DNA of 64,000 nt from Fennellomyces sp. T-0311 (lineage: Eukaryota; Mucoromycota; Mucoromycetes; Mucorales; Lichtheimiaceae): assembly GCA_025266875.1 (NCBI GenBank), contig JALLLT010000012.1, forward strand, positions 248,001 to 312,000, in the 5' to 3' direction. The translations under genes were made by a program, and so were the position numbers. Shown here piece by piece: positions 1 through 12,400 of this stretch (positions are counted from its first letter, which is position 1; the number at the start of each line of letters is the position of its first letter). The notes below the pieces were generated by a model, which had not been told where the DNA came from, made no database searches, and was given only the letters and a program-made list of their open reading frames with translations.

Positions 1-952
1 TTGAAGGGGACCACAAGGAATACGGGAGGAGCGCAGTGCTGGGTGGTGGGTGGCGGGGCGTTGGTTGGAGCCAAGGGCCAGTTGGATGATGAGGAGTTTG
101 TCTGGGCTTGGCTGAGCGAGTTCTCGACCAAGGTGCGAATCATGTCCTTCATCTGTCGGAAAGTGGTCGAATAACCCTCGCCCACGGCCTCGTTTGCGCC
201 AGTGTGCAGTTTCCGTAACAGATCAAACACGTCGTCGTGCTTGGCTTGTCTGACCTGATCCGACGCATCCTTGACGGCAAACAGGGAGCTGCCAACGAGC
301 TTGTCGCAGAGGTACACGATGGCGTCGATCTCGATGGCTGGGAAGGACGAAGAAATCACCGAGAAAAAGCCCTGTTGCGCCAGCCGCACGATGTAGAAGA
401 AGTGCAGCATGGTGATGGTTTCGCTGCTGGATAATCCGCTGCGTCTGATGCTGTTTTTAGGTTCTGGCAACGGCGCATTCTTCTATATATATAGTTTAGC
501 TTCCCAAACATCGCGAACTTTGTTCTGCTTACAAGCTTGGCTGACAGCCCTTCGAGTGTACTGATCGTGTCGCTGAGCGTCTGGTCGTCTTCCTGGCCAT
601 GCTACGAGTCACAACGGCGTTATTATCACACAAGCCAAACGTCGTCCATCTCAAGTACCAGTCGATCCTTTAGTGTGTCAATGTGGTCACGAATGATTTG
701 CTCATGGTCCGTCAGGGATGATTTGTGTCTGGGGCTTCTTTTTTTAGCTTTCTTGTTGGATTTGCGTGGTGATTTCTGTGATCGGCGATTGGAATCACCG
801 TTCGTGTCGTCATGATCGGGGTGATCTTGTACTGCGGCAGATTCAGAGTTCGTGTGTTCCTGCTGCTGTGCTACCAACGATCGGTCCTTCTTTGTATCTT
901 CAGAAGGCTTGCTGGCGGCCGATTCTGCTGGACTTTCTGGTGCGGGGGCCAT
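1..952 (-). CDS. Unrecognised coiled-coil/low-complexity protein, partial (runs off the left edge)
   Basis: I do not recognise this gene. Reading leftward from an ATG at 952 (an in-frame ATG at 1021 is also possible), the first exon encodes a Ser/Lys/Asp-rich, hydrophilic region with a basic KKAKKRSPRHK patch that could act as a nuclear signal. It is followed by a heptad-like helix (DHEQIIRDHIDTLKDRL). Two introns restore one open frame: about 637-581 (donor GTACTT) and 532-483 (donor GTAAGC, acceptor TATATATAG). The last exon stays open to base 1. It encodes a mostly helical segment (MLHFFYIVRLAQQGFF, then IEIDAIVYLCDKLVG) and a Ser/Pro/Thr-rich stretch. The frame is coherent and spliced, so I treat it as real; the function is unknown. 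The 3' end lies outside the window. Confidence 0.55.
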
Positions 953-1721
953 AATGTCGAGTGCGAAAAGTGGAAAAAAAAGTGGTTGAAGGAGAGAGAA
1001 AGACACGCGTTTGCTGGTCAAATTCTAGGCGAGCCCAAAATTTGCTACACAGCATAAGAGCCATTGTTGCGCAGTTAGCATGCAGCTTTCGAGTGGGAGG
1101 AAAGGAAACCGTCGCTTTCACACACACACATGCACCCAGCGCACGGTGTGTGGGCCTTGGCTTTTTTTTTGCTGATCATGCAGAAAAAGTGCTCGGCTAC
1201 ACGCTGAGCCCTATCCCAAAATACGGCCGTGGCACATGACGTTCTGGGGTGACGAAAGTAATAAACGGCTGTGCAATGACAGCGGATGGGCGGGCCGGCC
1301 GCGCTAAATGAAGCCTGCATATGGGTCCATCAACGGTGGCTGCTGGGTGGACGATCCCTCTACTGCCTGCAAGCCAGAGGCAGAATGGAACGGCGGACTT
1401 TTCCATTCGTGATACCAGGTAATGAAGGGGGGCAATGTACGTGCAACCACAGCATTTCCCGGGTTTGCTCCATTGTTTACTGACGCCGTCCACAAAGCGC
1501 TGGCGATGTTTTGATCAGACACTCTTTTAGCCTTTCGCATCGCACAAGACTAAACCGCTCTGGCCCACTGTGACACTAGCCGCTCATCGGCAAAAAGGTA
1601 TCTTTTGGCTTCGGAGTTTCGCTGCCTTATTATTTCAAGGACAAGCAGATCTCACTTTGGAGCCTTCCCAAATCGTACCTTTTCCAACGTTTTTTTTTTT
1701 TCATCGCCCTCCCCTCCCATC
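953..1721. other. Divergent intergenic region
   Basis: This is the shared upstream region of the leftward unknown gene and the rightward glycosyltransferase. It contains a short CA run near 1119-1130 and several homopolymer T runs, with a T12 tract at 1690-1701 ending just before the glycosyltransferase ATG. No coding frame here looks protein-like. Confidence 0.6.
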
Positions 1722-2901
1722 ATGTCATTCTTCGACCATTCATCCCGGAGAGGGATGCTTGTTGCCGGGGTGATTCTGCTGACATTTCTCCTGGCCTGCC
1801 TGAATTACATCATTACCTCGCCGGATGCTGAGACATCTTTGGACAACACTCCCGCCAATGACTTGCAGCAAGATCGTGGCGATGCAGGCCGGGATCCCTG
1901 GTTCTGCTCCTGCCACACCTCAGACAACCAGACGCAGCAGCAGGATGCGCCCAAAGCCGTGGCTCCTATGGACACGGGCGAATCAATTCCACTGGTTGTG
2001 CCAGAGTCATTCAGCACACCCGACCAGGCGCTGGTCGACAAGATCGATGCCAATTTGCATGACGGGCGCGTATTGGTTGTGGCTGCCTCCAACTACGGCA
2101 TGCGGGACCATGTGTACAACTGGATCGAGTCGCTGAAGCGCACCAACGAAGGGGACAAGTTTCTGATGTTCTGCCTGGACCAGCAAATGTACGACCACAT
2201 GGTGGCTGCGGGCTACAAGGACCACGCAGTGACCATCCCCGAGAGCTGGTTCCACGACGAAATCGAGGCCGGCTTTGAGGAGTATTACAGCAAAAAGTAC
2301 CGCATCATCACGCACGCAAAGACGCTCATTGTTCAGCAACTCCTGTACATGGACATCACCGTTCTATTCTCGGATGTTGATATCGTGTGGCTGCGCCCGC
2401 GCATGCGTGAATTCGTCCATACGTTTCTTCAGATTCGCGGCGCCACCCATGCCGCCTTTCAGCAGGAAGGCACCGATCAGAGGGTGGTCAACAGCGGCTT
2501 CTACATGATGAAGCCCACCGACACAATGAAGCGACTCTTGGCTGAAACCATTTATCTGGGCGACACAAACAAGGACTACACGCAACAAGGCGCCATGAAC
2601 GCCGCGCTCGACCATGTCAATCTGAACTTGCGCTATACGAATGTGGTGCTGCTCGACGTGCTGCACTTCCCCAACGGCTACGTGTACTTTGATCAGAAGT
2701 GGCCCGAGAGGCGCGGCGTGGAGCCGTTCATGGTCCATGCGAATTACCTGGTAAGCGCAGACTGGCCCTGAAGCGGCGTGTGTTTTCTAACGGCTTGTTC
2801 AGGTGGGTGACGACAAGAAGAAGCGGCTGCAAGAGCACGGCTTCTGGTACCTCGACGAACAATGGCTGGCGACCGTGGATGCCAAAGTCGGCCAAAAGTA
2901 G
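1722..2901 (+). CDS. Nucleotide-diphospho-sugar transferase (PF03407 type), type II membrane protein
   Basis: The predicted protein has 375 residues in two exons, 1722-2750 and 2803-2901, separated by a 52-nt GT-AG intron. A short cytoplasmic tail is followed by one membrane segment at about residues 12-30 (VAGVILLTFLLACLNYII), as in Golgi type II enzymes. A Ser/Thr/Gln-rich stem follows, then a catalytic domain. The domain carries the metal-binding acidic motif FSDVDIVWLRP, the family motif VNSGFYMMKPT and a C-terminal HANY segment, matching the Nucleotid_trans family. Members of that family move a sugar from a nucleotide donor to protein or glycan; neither donor nor acceptor can be read from the sequence. 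The ATG at 1722 is chosen because it puts the membrane anchor at the N terminus; the in-frame sequence upstream is T-rich leader. The second exon supplies the last 32 residues and ends at TAG. Confidence 0.85.
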
Positions 2902-2948
2902 CATGATCCGACGGTGCGGCACCACGCCGCGACTCCCTACCGCATACC

Positions 2949-3003
<55 letters not shown>

Positions 3004-3533
3004 ACGCACCCGCGGGCATTCCTGTCCACCCGTCCGCACACACCCTTCCCTCTCTTCTTTCATTATAGATGCATGCTGATTGTTGCTTTACCGGGACCTG
3101 CATCGTTGGTTGATCAGGCTATATGTATATTCTTTTTCCGCTTAATTCCCATAATTTTTCGGCGCACGCAGGCTGGGCCTTGTAGAAAATATAGTATCTT
3201 GTAATCGTCGCTATTAATAATCGCCTGGGTGTGCGGTAAGGAGCTCGCAGCCTGCCAGGCCAGCACCGGGGTGGGAGTGCAAGTAAGGAGATCACCGGCC
3301 AGCACTTGCGACGCTTGATCCAATATCGGTCTGCAAAACCGTGCAGGAAAAACAAAAAAAAACACCGAGAAAAATAGTACATGACACCAAAGCGCACCTC
3401 CTTTTTTTTTCGCAGTGGGTCTTTATAGCGAGTTGCGCTTTCTTTATTTGCTCGTTTTCCCTTTTTCATTCGCTTTCTCCCCCCTTCCTCTCTTTCCTTT
3501 GGTATTGGCTCTCGAAAGTGATTCTGTTCATCC
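2902..3533. other. Intergenic region with a CA microsatellite
   Basis: This is the 3' flank of the glycosyltransferase and the 5' flank of the Arf exchange factor. It holds the CA repeat listed separately and, near 3400-3500, a pyrimidine-rich stretch typical of fungal promoters just upstream of the ATG at 3534. No gene is seen. Confidence 0.6.
2951..3008 (+). repeat. (CA)n microsatellite
   Basis: An almost perfect CA dinucleotide array of roughly 25 units that ends in interrupted CACG units. It lies about 50 bp after the glycosyltransferase stop codon, so probably in its 3' UTR or just downstream. Confidence 0.95.
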
Positions 3534-6500
3534 ATGAATGAAGCACCTCACAATGCACGCAAAGGCCACCAGCCGCGTGACTCGCCAAGGCGCAGAGCAC
3601 CACATCCCAAGCCAAACAGGCCACGCTCCGGTTCCTGGGGTGCCCAGGAACTGCACTATTACATGAACAATGCAGATAGTGATGATCTGAGACACCAAGG
3701 CCGAAAGTCTCGTTTCTTATCCAAGTTAAAGATGCAGCGAGGTGCAGATTCCTTGCCAGGCTCCTCCTCTGTCATGACACTGTCATCCGCCGCTGTACCA
3801 CCAGCTGAGTCCCTTAGCGGAAACAATAAGCAAAAGCGTCGCCCTCCGCTGCCCTTGGAAATGGTTCATCCCGACCAATCCGCCGCTGCTCACTCAACAC
3901 CCCATCCTTCCCTAGCCCGCTACGAAGAAAAGCCATTGCCCGTGGAGCCTTCTTTGTTTGCCATGACACCCGCGAAAAACCATAGCAACAGCAACAGCAA
4001 CAGCAACAACAACAACACCAGCAAAAAGGTAGCCTTCGTTTGCGTTTCTACTGCGCTCCATTTTCTTATCGCCCCGACTTTTTCTTCCTTTCGATAGCGC
4101 ACCACAGCCATTAGAAGCATCGGCCGGTTTTTCCGCGCTTTGGGCAAGGTAAGTTAGTCTTTTTATTTTTAATGCAGTCTTAATTCATTTCCGCCCGTTC
4201 AGAATCAGCCATTGGAGACACACGACATTGACACAAACAAACAACCGTCAGATCCACTAGATGAACAATTATCCCTTACAATTAATCCTACTACTGTCAC
4301 TACCACCTTACAACCAAAACAATCCAACGACAGTACGTTCTTCGCTGACTTGGAAAAAAAGCAAACTGAAACACTGTACTTAGATATACCACCGATATCA
4401 GAAGAAACGGAAGATGCGGAATCAATCATGATTCCAAACGAAAAACCTTGCTTATCGCGCAAACATTCAACGCTCAATTGCCTGCACACAAAGCAGCAAA
4501 GTCGACCCGCGTTGCGCCGATCACTTTCTCTAGACGACTTGCAACGAGACCATGCTGAAATTCCTACCATGCAACGGAAACGCCAACTGATTTTATCCCC
4601 AGGCAACAGTCGTGAGCGAACCAACAACACCACCGACGATGAAAGTGACGGGGATATGTTTGTGGACACAGACGTACTTGACATGCATGCAGCACAGGAA
4701 AGCCAGATTGCAGGCGACCGGCTTTCCAAGCGACTTTCGGGTGGTCATTTTGGATCTGCAGGAGGCTTGATTTTGAGTACCTTGCAGTTGCCATCACGCC
4801 AAACCGACGATGAAGATGAGGAAGCACGTATTGCCAGCACAGTGCATACCGAAACAAGCGAATCGGATACTATCGCCACTCCCCCCGATCCGGCCGTCCG
4901 CAGAGACAGCATTGCTCCTGTTGATCCGTATGACAAGGAAGAGGATGATCAGGAGGAATATAATCGTCTTGCAGCCGATACCGCTAAAAGGATATGGGAA
5001 CAAGATCCGACTGTTTATTCCGATATGGAGCATATTGCTGAATGGATTGGCAACGGGTAAAACACAAAGGATATGGCGCCAAATGTCATCTAATTACTTG
5101 TTTTTCAGGAAATCACTAAGCATGACCATCTTGCAGCACTACTTTCTGTATTTTGATTTTACAAACATGAGATTAGACGACGCATTTAGGTTAGTGCAAT
5201 TATAACACACGCAGCGACAAACTAAGCTCATCTCCCTAATTAAGAAAACTATGCGGAAAGCTGCACCTGAAGGCCGAAACACAGCAAATTGATCGCATCT
5301 TGGTAGAATTCGCCAATCGATACTGGGACTGCAATCCAGCTTGTATCTTTGGCAATTCTGGTAAACGAATATCACATGCATATCGACTTAAGAGTCTAAA
5401 AGTACCTTTTTTTACGGGTAGATGTTGTTCATGCTGTTGTCTATTCACTCTTACTCCTGAACACCGATCTGCACGTTGCTCAGGGAGATCACAAAAAGAT
5501 GTCGCGATCAGCCTTTGTGCGTAACACAATGAATGCTGCGCGTGCTCAATACGAACGAACAATCGAAGAGAACGATGATGAACTGCTGCGCGAGGAGCAT
5601 CGAACAAGCAACGTTACTTTTCGTTCAGTGGACTCCCATTCATACGATCTGAAACGAACGCCAAGCTGCAAGAGTTCAGCAAGCAACGGCAGCTTGGGAC
5701 GTTTTTATAGCACAGCGGCATCTTCATTGGATATGACCCCTGCTGCTGTTATCCATGGCAACCATCCAACTGGAAGTAAGGGTTGGCAGTCGGAAGTTGA
5801 GGCTATCCTCAGAGTCAGTATGCCAAATTTGCTTTTCTCCTTATGGTGATACCAACCTATTTTTTCTCCTAAATTTAGGAAATGTATATATCTATTCGAA
5901 ACCGTCAGATTCGACATCCAGCGTCCAAGGACGATGTAGAGCGCCAAGACAACCAGCCACGTCACTCACGAAGGCGCAGTTTACAGATTACCGGCAGTCG
6001 TGTAGGAGCGTTCAAGAGAAGCGTTGGCACAATCATGTGGAAGGCAGCGCGTGAAAGCATGATTGTTAGCGAACAAGCAGAGGTAAACGTATACATGCAA
6101 TTGTGCCAAAGTAGGTCTTTAATGTACTTTTATACAGCTGGATCGGGTTTACGGAAACGGTACACCGACCAGTCCTCGTTCCACAGCATCTGTTCAAACG
6201 AGCACGTCATTCCCTCGACGACGTTCCATGTCTTCGCTGAAATCCAGCTTTTCCCAAAGTTCTCATCTGACGCAATCGAATTCCATCACCACATATCAAG
6301 CCGTTGCACCACTGTTACATCATTCCGAATTGCCCACGTCGTACACAAGCGCAGCACCTTATTACAAAGAAGGTTTACTGGTTCGCAAGCATTTGCTTGT
6401 AAAAGCAAATCAAAAGGCAAAACATCGGGATTGGAAGGAATGTTTCCTGGTGGTGGATCGAGGCGAAATTCGCATGTACAAGCTGGATAACAGCGGTACC

Positions 6501-7382
6501 TCGGAGAATCGAAAAAGTATGGTTCGAAGCAGTATCATGATCAGTCGTGTCAACTTGGCTGATGCCTTGGCAAATAACCCATCGGCAGCCGTTGGTGGAG
6601 GTGATTGGCTGGTAAGTCTCTTAAACTCTGTTTTTTTTTGTACGGAGACTTTAACCTCGATATATTAAATAGGCCAACGCGGAATCCATAGGTGAAATCG
6701 ACCTGAAGCATACATTATCCAATGCACTTCCATCCGGATACAGTCGTCAACGTCCACATGCATTCGCGTTACAGCAGCCCAACGGTGGTGTATTTTTGTT
6801 CCAAGTCGGATCGGCGGATCAAGTGGTTGAATGGGTATCGACATGCAACTATTGGGCAGCAAGAGAAAGTAAAGAACCATTGATGGGCGGCGTCAGCAAT
6901 ATGGAATACGGCTGGGGAAGTTGCTTGGATTGCGTCGAGCTTGACGAAAACGACGAGGCGGTATCATGGCAACAAAATACCTTTCCAGTCGTAACAATCC
7001 ATGAATGGCAGCCTCCCGTTCCTCCATCTGTAAATAGTGCCATGGAAGAAGCTGCTCAACTTGACGTATTACATAAACACGTCCAAAAGCTTAACGAGGA
7101 ACTAGACAAGCATAGAGATGTTAAGCGCAAAATGGAACTTCGGGTATGCTTTTTTTTTAACTTTTATTTTTTTGCAGTGCGAATATTAACTGGCGTAAAT
7201 AGTTTTCGGCACGAAGTACAGTAGGAGCTCGGGCAATGAGCAATTGGGAAAACAAGTCTCAGTACTTGTTGCATGAAATCATTAAATATCAAAACTATTG
7301 CGACGCAATTGAAAAGTCGCTTACCTTGCAGGCCAAGGCGGTCGAGGAGGAGCAACAAAAGAAGGACTCGATGGATAAATGA
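3534..7382 (+). CDS. Sec7-PH domain Arf guanine-nucleotide exchange factor, EFA6/PSD type
   Basis: Ten exons (3534-4028, 4098-4148, 4203-5056, 5109-5189, 5245-5360, 5422-5813, 5879-6082, 6138-6611, 6673-7143, 7203-7382) join in frame to about 1,105 residues. A long disordered N-terminal half rich in Ser/Asn/Thr precedes a Sec7 domain. The Sec7 signatures are YFDFTNMRLDDAFR, the Glu-finger region KAETQQIDRILVEFANRYW with its Glu retained, and the second motif VYSLLLLNTDLHVAQGDHKK. A PH domain follows (start YYKEGLLVRKHLLVKA, end VVEWVSTCNYWAARES), then the C-terminal coiled coil ARAMSNWENKSQYLLHEIIKYQ typical of EFA6/PSD proteins. Such proteins load GTP on Arf6-like GTPases at the plasma membrane and influence cortical actin and polarity. 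The final splice (7144-7202) was chosen because only the TAG at 7200-7202 as acceptor restores the conserved ARAM frame. Confidence 0.92.
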
Positions 7383-9497
7383 TGGAAATAAAAATTACAA
7401 AGCTCGTTAAAAATAGCATTATTTTCATTGATTATCAACCATCAAGCAAGTAATAGTCCGTGGTCGAGCCAGCTTTAAGCACCTTTCTCCCGATTCATTT
7501 GCACGCTCTAGTTAACTCAAGGCTCCAAGTAGCATGGAGTTAAGCTGTCTCTACTAACAGAAAGTATTGTTCCTTACATATTGTTGCACTTTCCTACTTT
7601 GAAATGGAGTTGCAAATAGTAAAGCTACCTTGCGTGGCAGGGCTTTAATCGTAAATAAAGCACAGATATTTCGCTGATCCACCGTGTGTGCCTTAAGCTA
7701 CCCCTTTCCAGTCATTTTTCACGGCTATAACTTTATCCTTCACCGTCCCAATGTCCGTCCCATGCATGTATTGTAACGAGAAGTTTAACACAAAGTCGCA
7801 AAAGGGCAATCGTCAACTGTATCATGTGGTTAAATTGGCTTACAGCCTCAGTATGTTGCAAAGTATTGTGTCTTTGTTTGCTGATATTAAACCTGCTTTT
7901 CGAGTAAGCAACAATTTCGCGTTGCCTTTTATTATTAATTTCACAGGTATTCGCTTTGAAAACAGCATTTACCTAGTTTACGTATCAAACTAGCACGTGG
8001 TCGCCATATACATATGGCGCACTAATAGTGCCAGATAACAAGCTAGCTGACTTCGCTTTGCATGCAATGTAGGTACATAGGTCCAAGCGTAGATGTAGTT
8101 TTTCATCAAACGGATGGCATGCTCTTATGTGAAAACGTATTATATAGCAGCACAATACATGCTAGTACTGGGACTCCCAATTTTTGCGATTTTCTGGGTT
8201 TTGGTAATAAACAAAGAATTGGAAAGCATATAATATTGACAAAAATTGTCCTTAGGGGTTAAGCTGCGAAGTTCCCGCTAATATTGACTAAAGCATCTAA
8301 TACACAGTGGGTCCTACCGTTTACCACCATTTGCATCACTGTTTACTGCTCCTATTATCAAATGTAACTTATATAAGAGACAGGGTCATTGATCCGACAT
8401 TTAAAAGCAGTTTCGGTATTTTATCGACATCACGCGACAGTATTACGAGCACGCTCTGAAATCCATTGTACTTCACTTTTGTTACGGTGAGTGATCACGG
8501 TCGAACCTGTTACAACTATGCAACTGTGACTTCAGCGAGCTATTAAGATCTTCATATTCCTGGTAAATAATCATGCTAGAGATTATATGGATGAAGGCAT
8601 GTTATCCACTTCACCGCATGACATCCATGTATGTCAAAAGCTAAATACTGAACTAGTGGAAGTATCCATGGATCAACGTTTGAAATATGGAGCTACGTAC
8701 GTTTCGACCAGCTCACTTTGCAAGAGAGAGTGATTTCACCGAAGCGGTTTCTCTGACAAGTCAGTCACCTGTGAAAGCAAAAAGCATCTCTATGTGAGTT
8801 TTCAAGGACTCCACATATAGTATCACTTATGATCAAATGACCTAGGCAGAGATTTACCGAAAATTACATTGGTCGTGAAACAATAGCAGAGAGTGAACTG
8901 GATCCCCCAATTAAGTGGAAGCTTTATGTTCAGGTGACTACTAATGCTATGCAGCTGCACGATGCACGATGCACGATTAATTAATGGTGGCAAGGGAAAA
9001 GAAGAAAAAAGTGCTGGAACTATCTGACATTACCATGTGTAGCAATGGACTCTTTCCATTGCTTTTCTGCGAGTATATTAAAAAAATGATATTATCTCGA
9101 GACAGTATTTTTCGAAAAGAGCAGCTACGGAAAGCGATTTTCAATCATCCGGTTGCTGTACACGTATTCGGGGTATACATGGTACCCCTGATTTCAAGCT
9201 TTTGATCGTGTCGTCTGTCAAGAAAACATGCTATTGTGTATAAGAAGCATGCTACTAATGGAAGCATAAGAAAAGGAGAAGTGACAAGTGGTGTGCTTTT
9301 CGTGCATTAGGGGAACGATAGACTTTTCACTCGACAAAAACATCAAGTATTTTTTCCTTTCACCTTGACCCTCCTGCCACATATTCTCCTTATTATCCTT
9401 TTTCCCTTTTTTCCAACTCTCTTTTGTAGTAACACACGTTATTCAACTCATGTCGACAACCACTACAATACCCTAACCACTCTCTTTATCAACAACA
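7383..9497. other. Intergenic, 2.1 kb, AT-rich, no intact gene
   Basis: Short open frames occur at 7751-7993 (an 80-codon frame starting with a CxxC pair), 8062-8262 and 8984-9205, but none extends into a recognisable protein. A triplicated GCACGAT motif lies at about 8958-8978. The pyrimidine-rich stretch at 9350-9430 is probably the promoter of the following RasGEF gene. The region may hold eroded sequence, but I cannot assign it. Confidence 0.5.
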
Positions 9498-12400
9498 ATG
9501 ACAACGGCAGCTGTAAACAGTACTAACTGCCTCAGCAACACTAGCCGAGATTTAAATGCACTTTTGTTTAAATTTAAATTGATAGACCCGTCCAGCCATT
9601 GGAACAGCAGAACCGGGGTAACCACATAAAAAGATACAGTACAGCCGGGAAACATATTCACAAAGAAAACTGTAGACGCGCGCAAAGCTATGGTCCACTT
9701 TGGAAAGCACAGTTTCTGCAATTTTAATGGGAACGCTTTCAATACTACAAGATGCTTGTGAATGTCAACAGCAACAGCGACCATATCAGTCCTCGCCCTG
9801 GATAGCCACGCAAATGATATCAATTACGCATGCGTCGGCGCAGTTATCGTCAATCACTCGATCCTTAACAGACACACTACAGCAGCATGCGCAAGAAATG
9901 ACCGAATCATCCAAGATGAGATCAACAGCAAAGCCCAAAACATATCGATTGGATACGTCTGTGTATTTCAGGAACAAAGTGACGGCAGTGTACGAAGTGG
10001 CACACAAAATCAAACGAGAAGTCAACTCTATCCTCCAACAGGTTCAGGATGTCGAAGCTTTACTTTTACAAATGGCTGAGAAAGAGAGCTTTAATCTTGA
10101 ACAGTATCGCGAGGTATGCTGAGAAAAAATTGGAATGTTGTATAAAAAAAGACTGATAACAGACCACAAAACAAAAAATATGTAAAGACAATTCAATACT
10201 CACTCATAACTCATACAAACCAACTTGTCGAGGCTTTGCTGGAATTCTCTGCGTCACCCTCGATAATCGTCGTCGAGAAAAAATTTGCAGCTGATTTCGA
10301 GCATAACGGCGTCGCCCTTTGTGTCAACCAGCACCAACGAGGAGCACCTTCTTCCTCCTCTCAAGCCGCCGTCACTCGAAAAGGTAAAGTGTCCCACTCT
10401 CTTATATATTTTATATCGTTCGCGTGGTAAAACGTGTCGATCTCTGTGCAATGTTACGCAGTTAATTGGCCCTTGCTGTTTTATTTACTGAAAATTTCCA
10501 TGCTTTAGGTTCGCCAACAACACGCATGCCCAACTCATCTTCTGTACAACCTGAGGACAACATGGGCGAGCAACTGCACCCAAGGTAGCCGGAACAACAA
10601 AAAATTAAGCAGATTGTAGCTTGACTAATATAAAATATTTAGCGACGATACTACTGTACCATCATCAGGCAAGTGACAAAACTCATTTTTCTTTATCACC
10701 AGGGAAAAAATCGGCCGTATGTGATACAGCAAGTCCTTTTCCTGGTCCCCCTTTGCCCATAATAATTTGCAGTATTCCCTCCGCAACCCTCTCCGATCAA
10801 TGAAAAGAATAGCTCCTTTCCCATAAAAAAGTCATCCTATATCACTGACTCTCTTCTTCCTTTTTATTAGTTGGCAAGCGCTTTCTGCGCAGCATATCTG
10901 GATTCAAAAGCCAACCAGCAATGACAAGCGTCGCTTCTCGAACAGCCACGACAGCTACAAACACTCAACATGATTACTATCATCACCACCCTCATTTACA
11001 AAGACCCATCATACTGGACGAATCAACCAGCTCTCGAACCAGTAGTAGCAGTGGCAGCGATATTGTATCAAACAAAGGAATTTCTCCACCTGCTATTCCG
11101 CACAAACCATCCAAAAGCGCCAACGCACTGAAGATGCTTTTTGGTGGCCGCAACCGAACAGCAGCGCAAAAGACCACTGCTGTCCATTCCAGTGGCACTG
11201 AACTCAGTAGCAAGTTGTTGGCTGATAAAGGCCCGCTGAGTCATTACAATACATCAGTCTCAAGTTCAACTGAGAGCCTGGTAAAGGGGTCGGAGCGAAC
11301 CTTAGACGTCAAAAAACGAAGAGAGGTATGTAAATAAACAATTGTTTAAACTTACTGCTACTGTTGTTACATTTGTTAACAACATATTTTTCTTTTTTGC
11401 CTCTTTCCCTCTGTTCAACCCCCCTTCCCCCTGAAAATAGCCGGATGTAGACACTTCATCGCTCTTCTATTACTCTCCTGCACAGTCCGAAAAGTCAACA
11501 AATTATGTTGACAGTCAAGCAAAGAGAAATGGCTACAAAACGCAGAGTATATCGGTTCAAACACTTGCTCCTCCATTTTCAAAGCGTACGACCATCCGAA
11601 CATCAAATTTTATGCCCGAAGACCAGAGTAGTAGTCCGGCTGTGGATAAACTGGTACGAACGATGCACCGCAAGCGACAAATTATGAGCAGCGAAGACGT
11701 ACCCTATCTTGCTCAGCTTCAGCCATTTACTCTATCAGCAACAGCCGTTGAACAATCACCCATTGATATGCAAACAAATGACGACAACGATAAACTGGTG
11801 TCTGCTTCCGATTCTTGTTACTTTTCGATCCAATCATCGTCATCGCAACAATCATTGGTGTCACCCAATAGCAGTCCATCATATCAGGGCGAAAAAAGGC
11901 CTCTTTCAACAGACAGGAGTACCATGTCAAGCAACTATGTACAGAATGGATCAGACAAGAAACGTATGGACAAACCAGGACCGACAAGAAGACCAAGTCA
12001 TACACCACATGTTTTGGTCTCGATCCACACTGAGCACGCTGAACCTACTTTTGTGTCATCTACTGAGTGCATATCAGCGGAAGAGGCAAACAAACAAAAG
12101 TTCCTAAGCACCCCCATGAATGGCACATTGAAGCACTATCGCTCCGAAAGCGATCTCACTAGACTAAAATCGATTTGCGCCACAGCACCACCAAAAAAGT
12201 CTACACCTACGAATGCAAAGAAGCCACCTTATTTGCTGCCACCGAATCAATACGGAAGTAACAGCTCGCTCTCATCGGTAATAAAAACGCTGGTCGTCCC
12301 GCAGAGATCAAGCAGTATCCGTAGCAATCGGTCAGCCCACCAGCCAGATCAACAGAACAAAAAACTGCTATTGGATAATGCTGCACATGAGTGCGCCCAA

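Noticed and set aside
626..1021. Start of the first gene at 1021 instead of 952
   Set aside because: The extra 23 residues are hydrophobic and leader-like but not clearly a signal peptide. I kept 952 and noted the alternative.
7751..7993. 80-codon frame starting MSVPCMYCNEKFNTKSQ
   Set aside because: It begins like a zinc knuckle, but no further ligands or continuation in any frame follow. It could be chance or a small relic.
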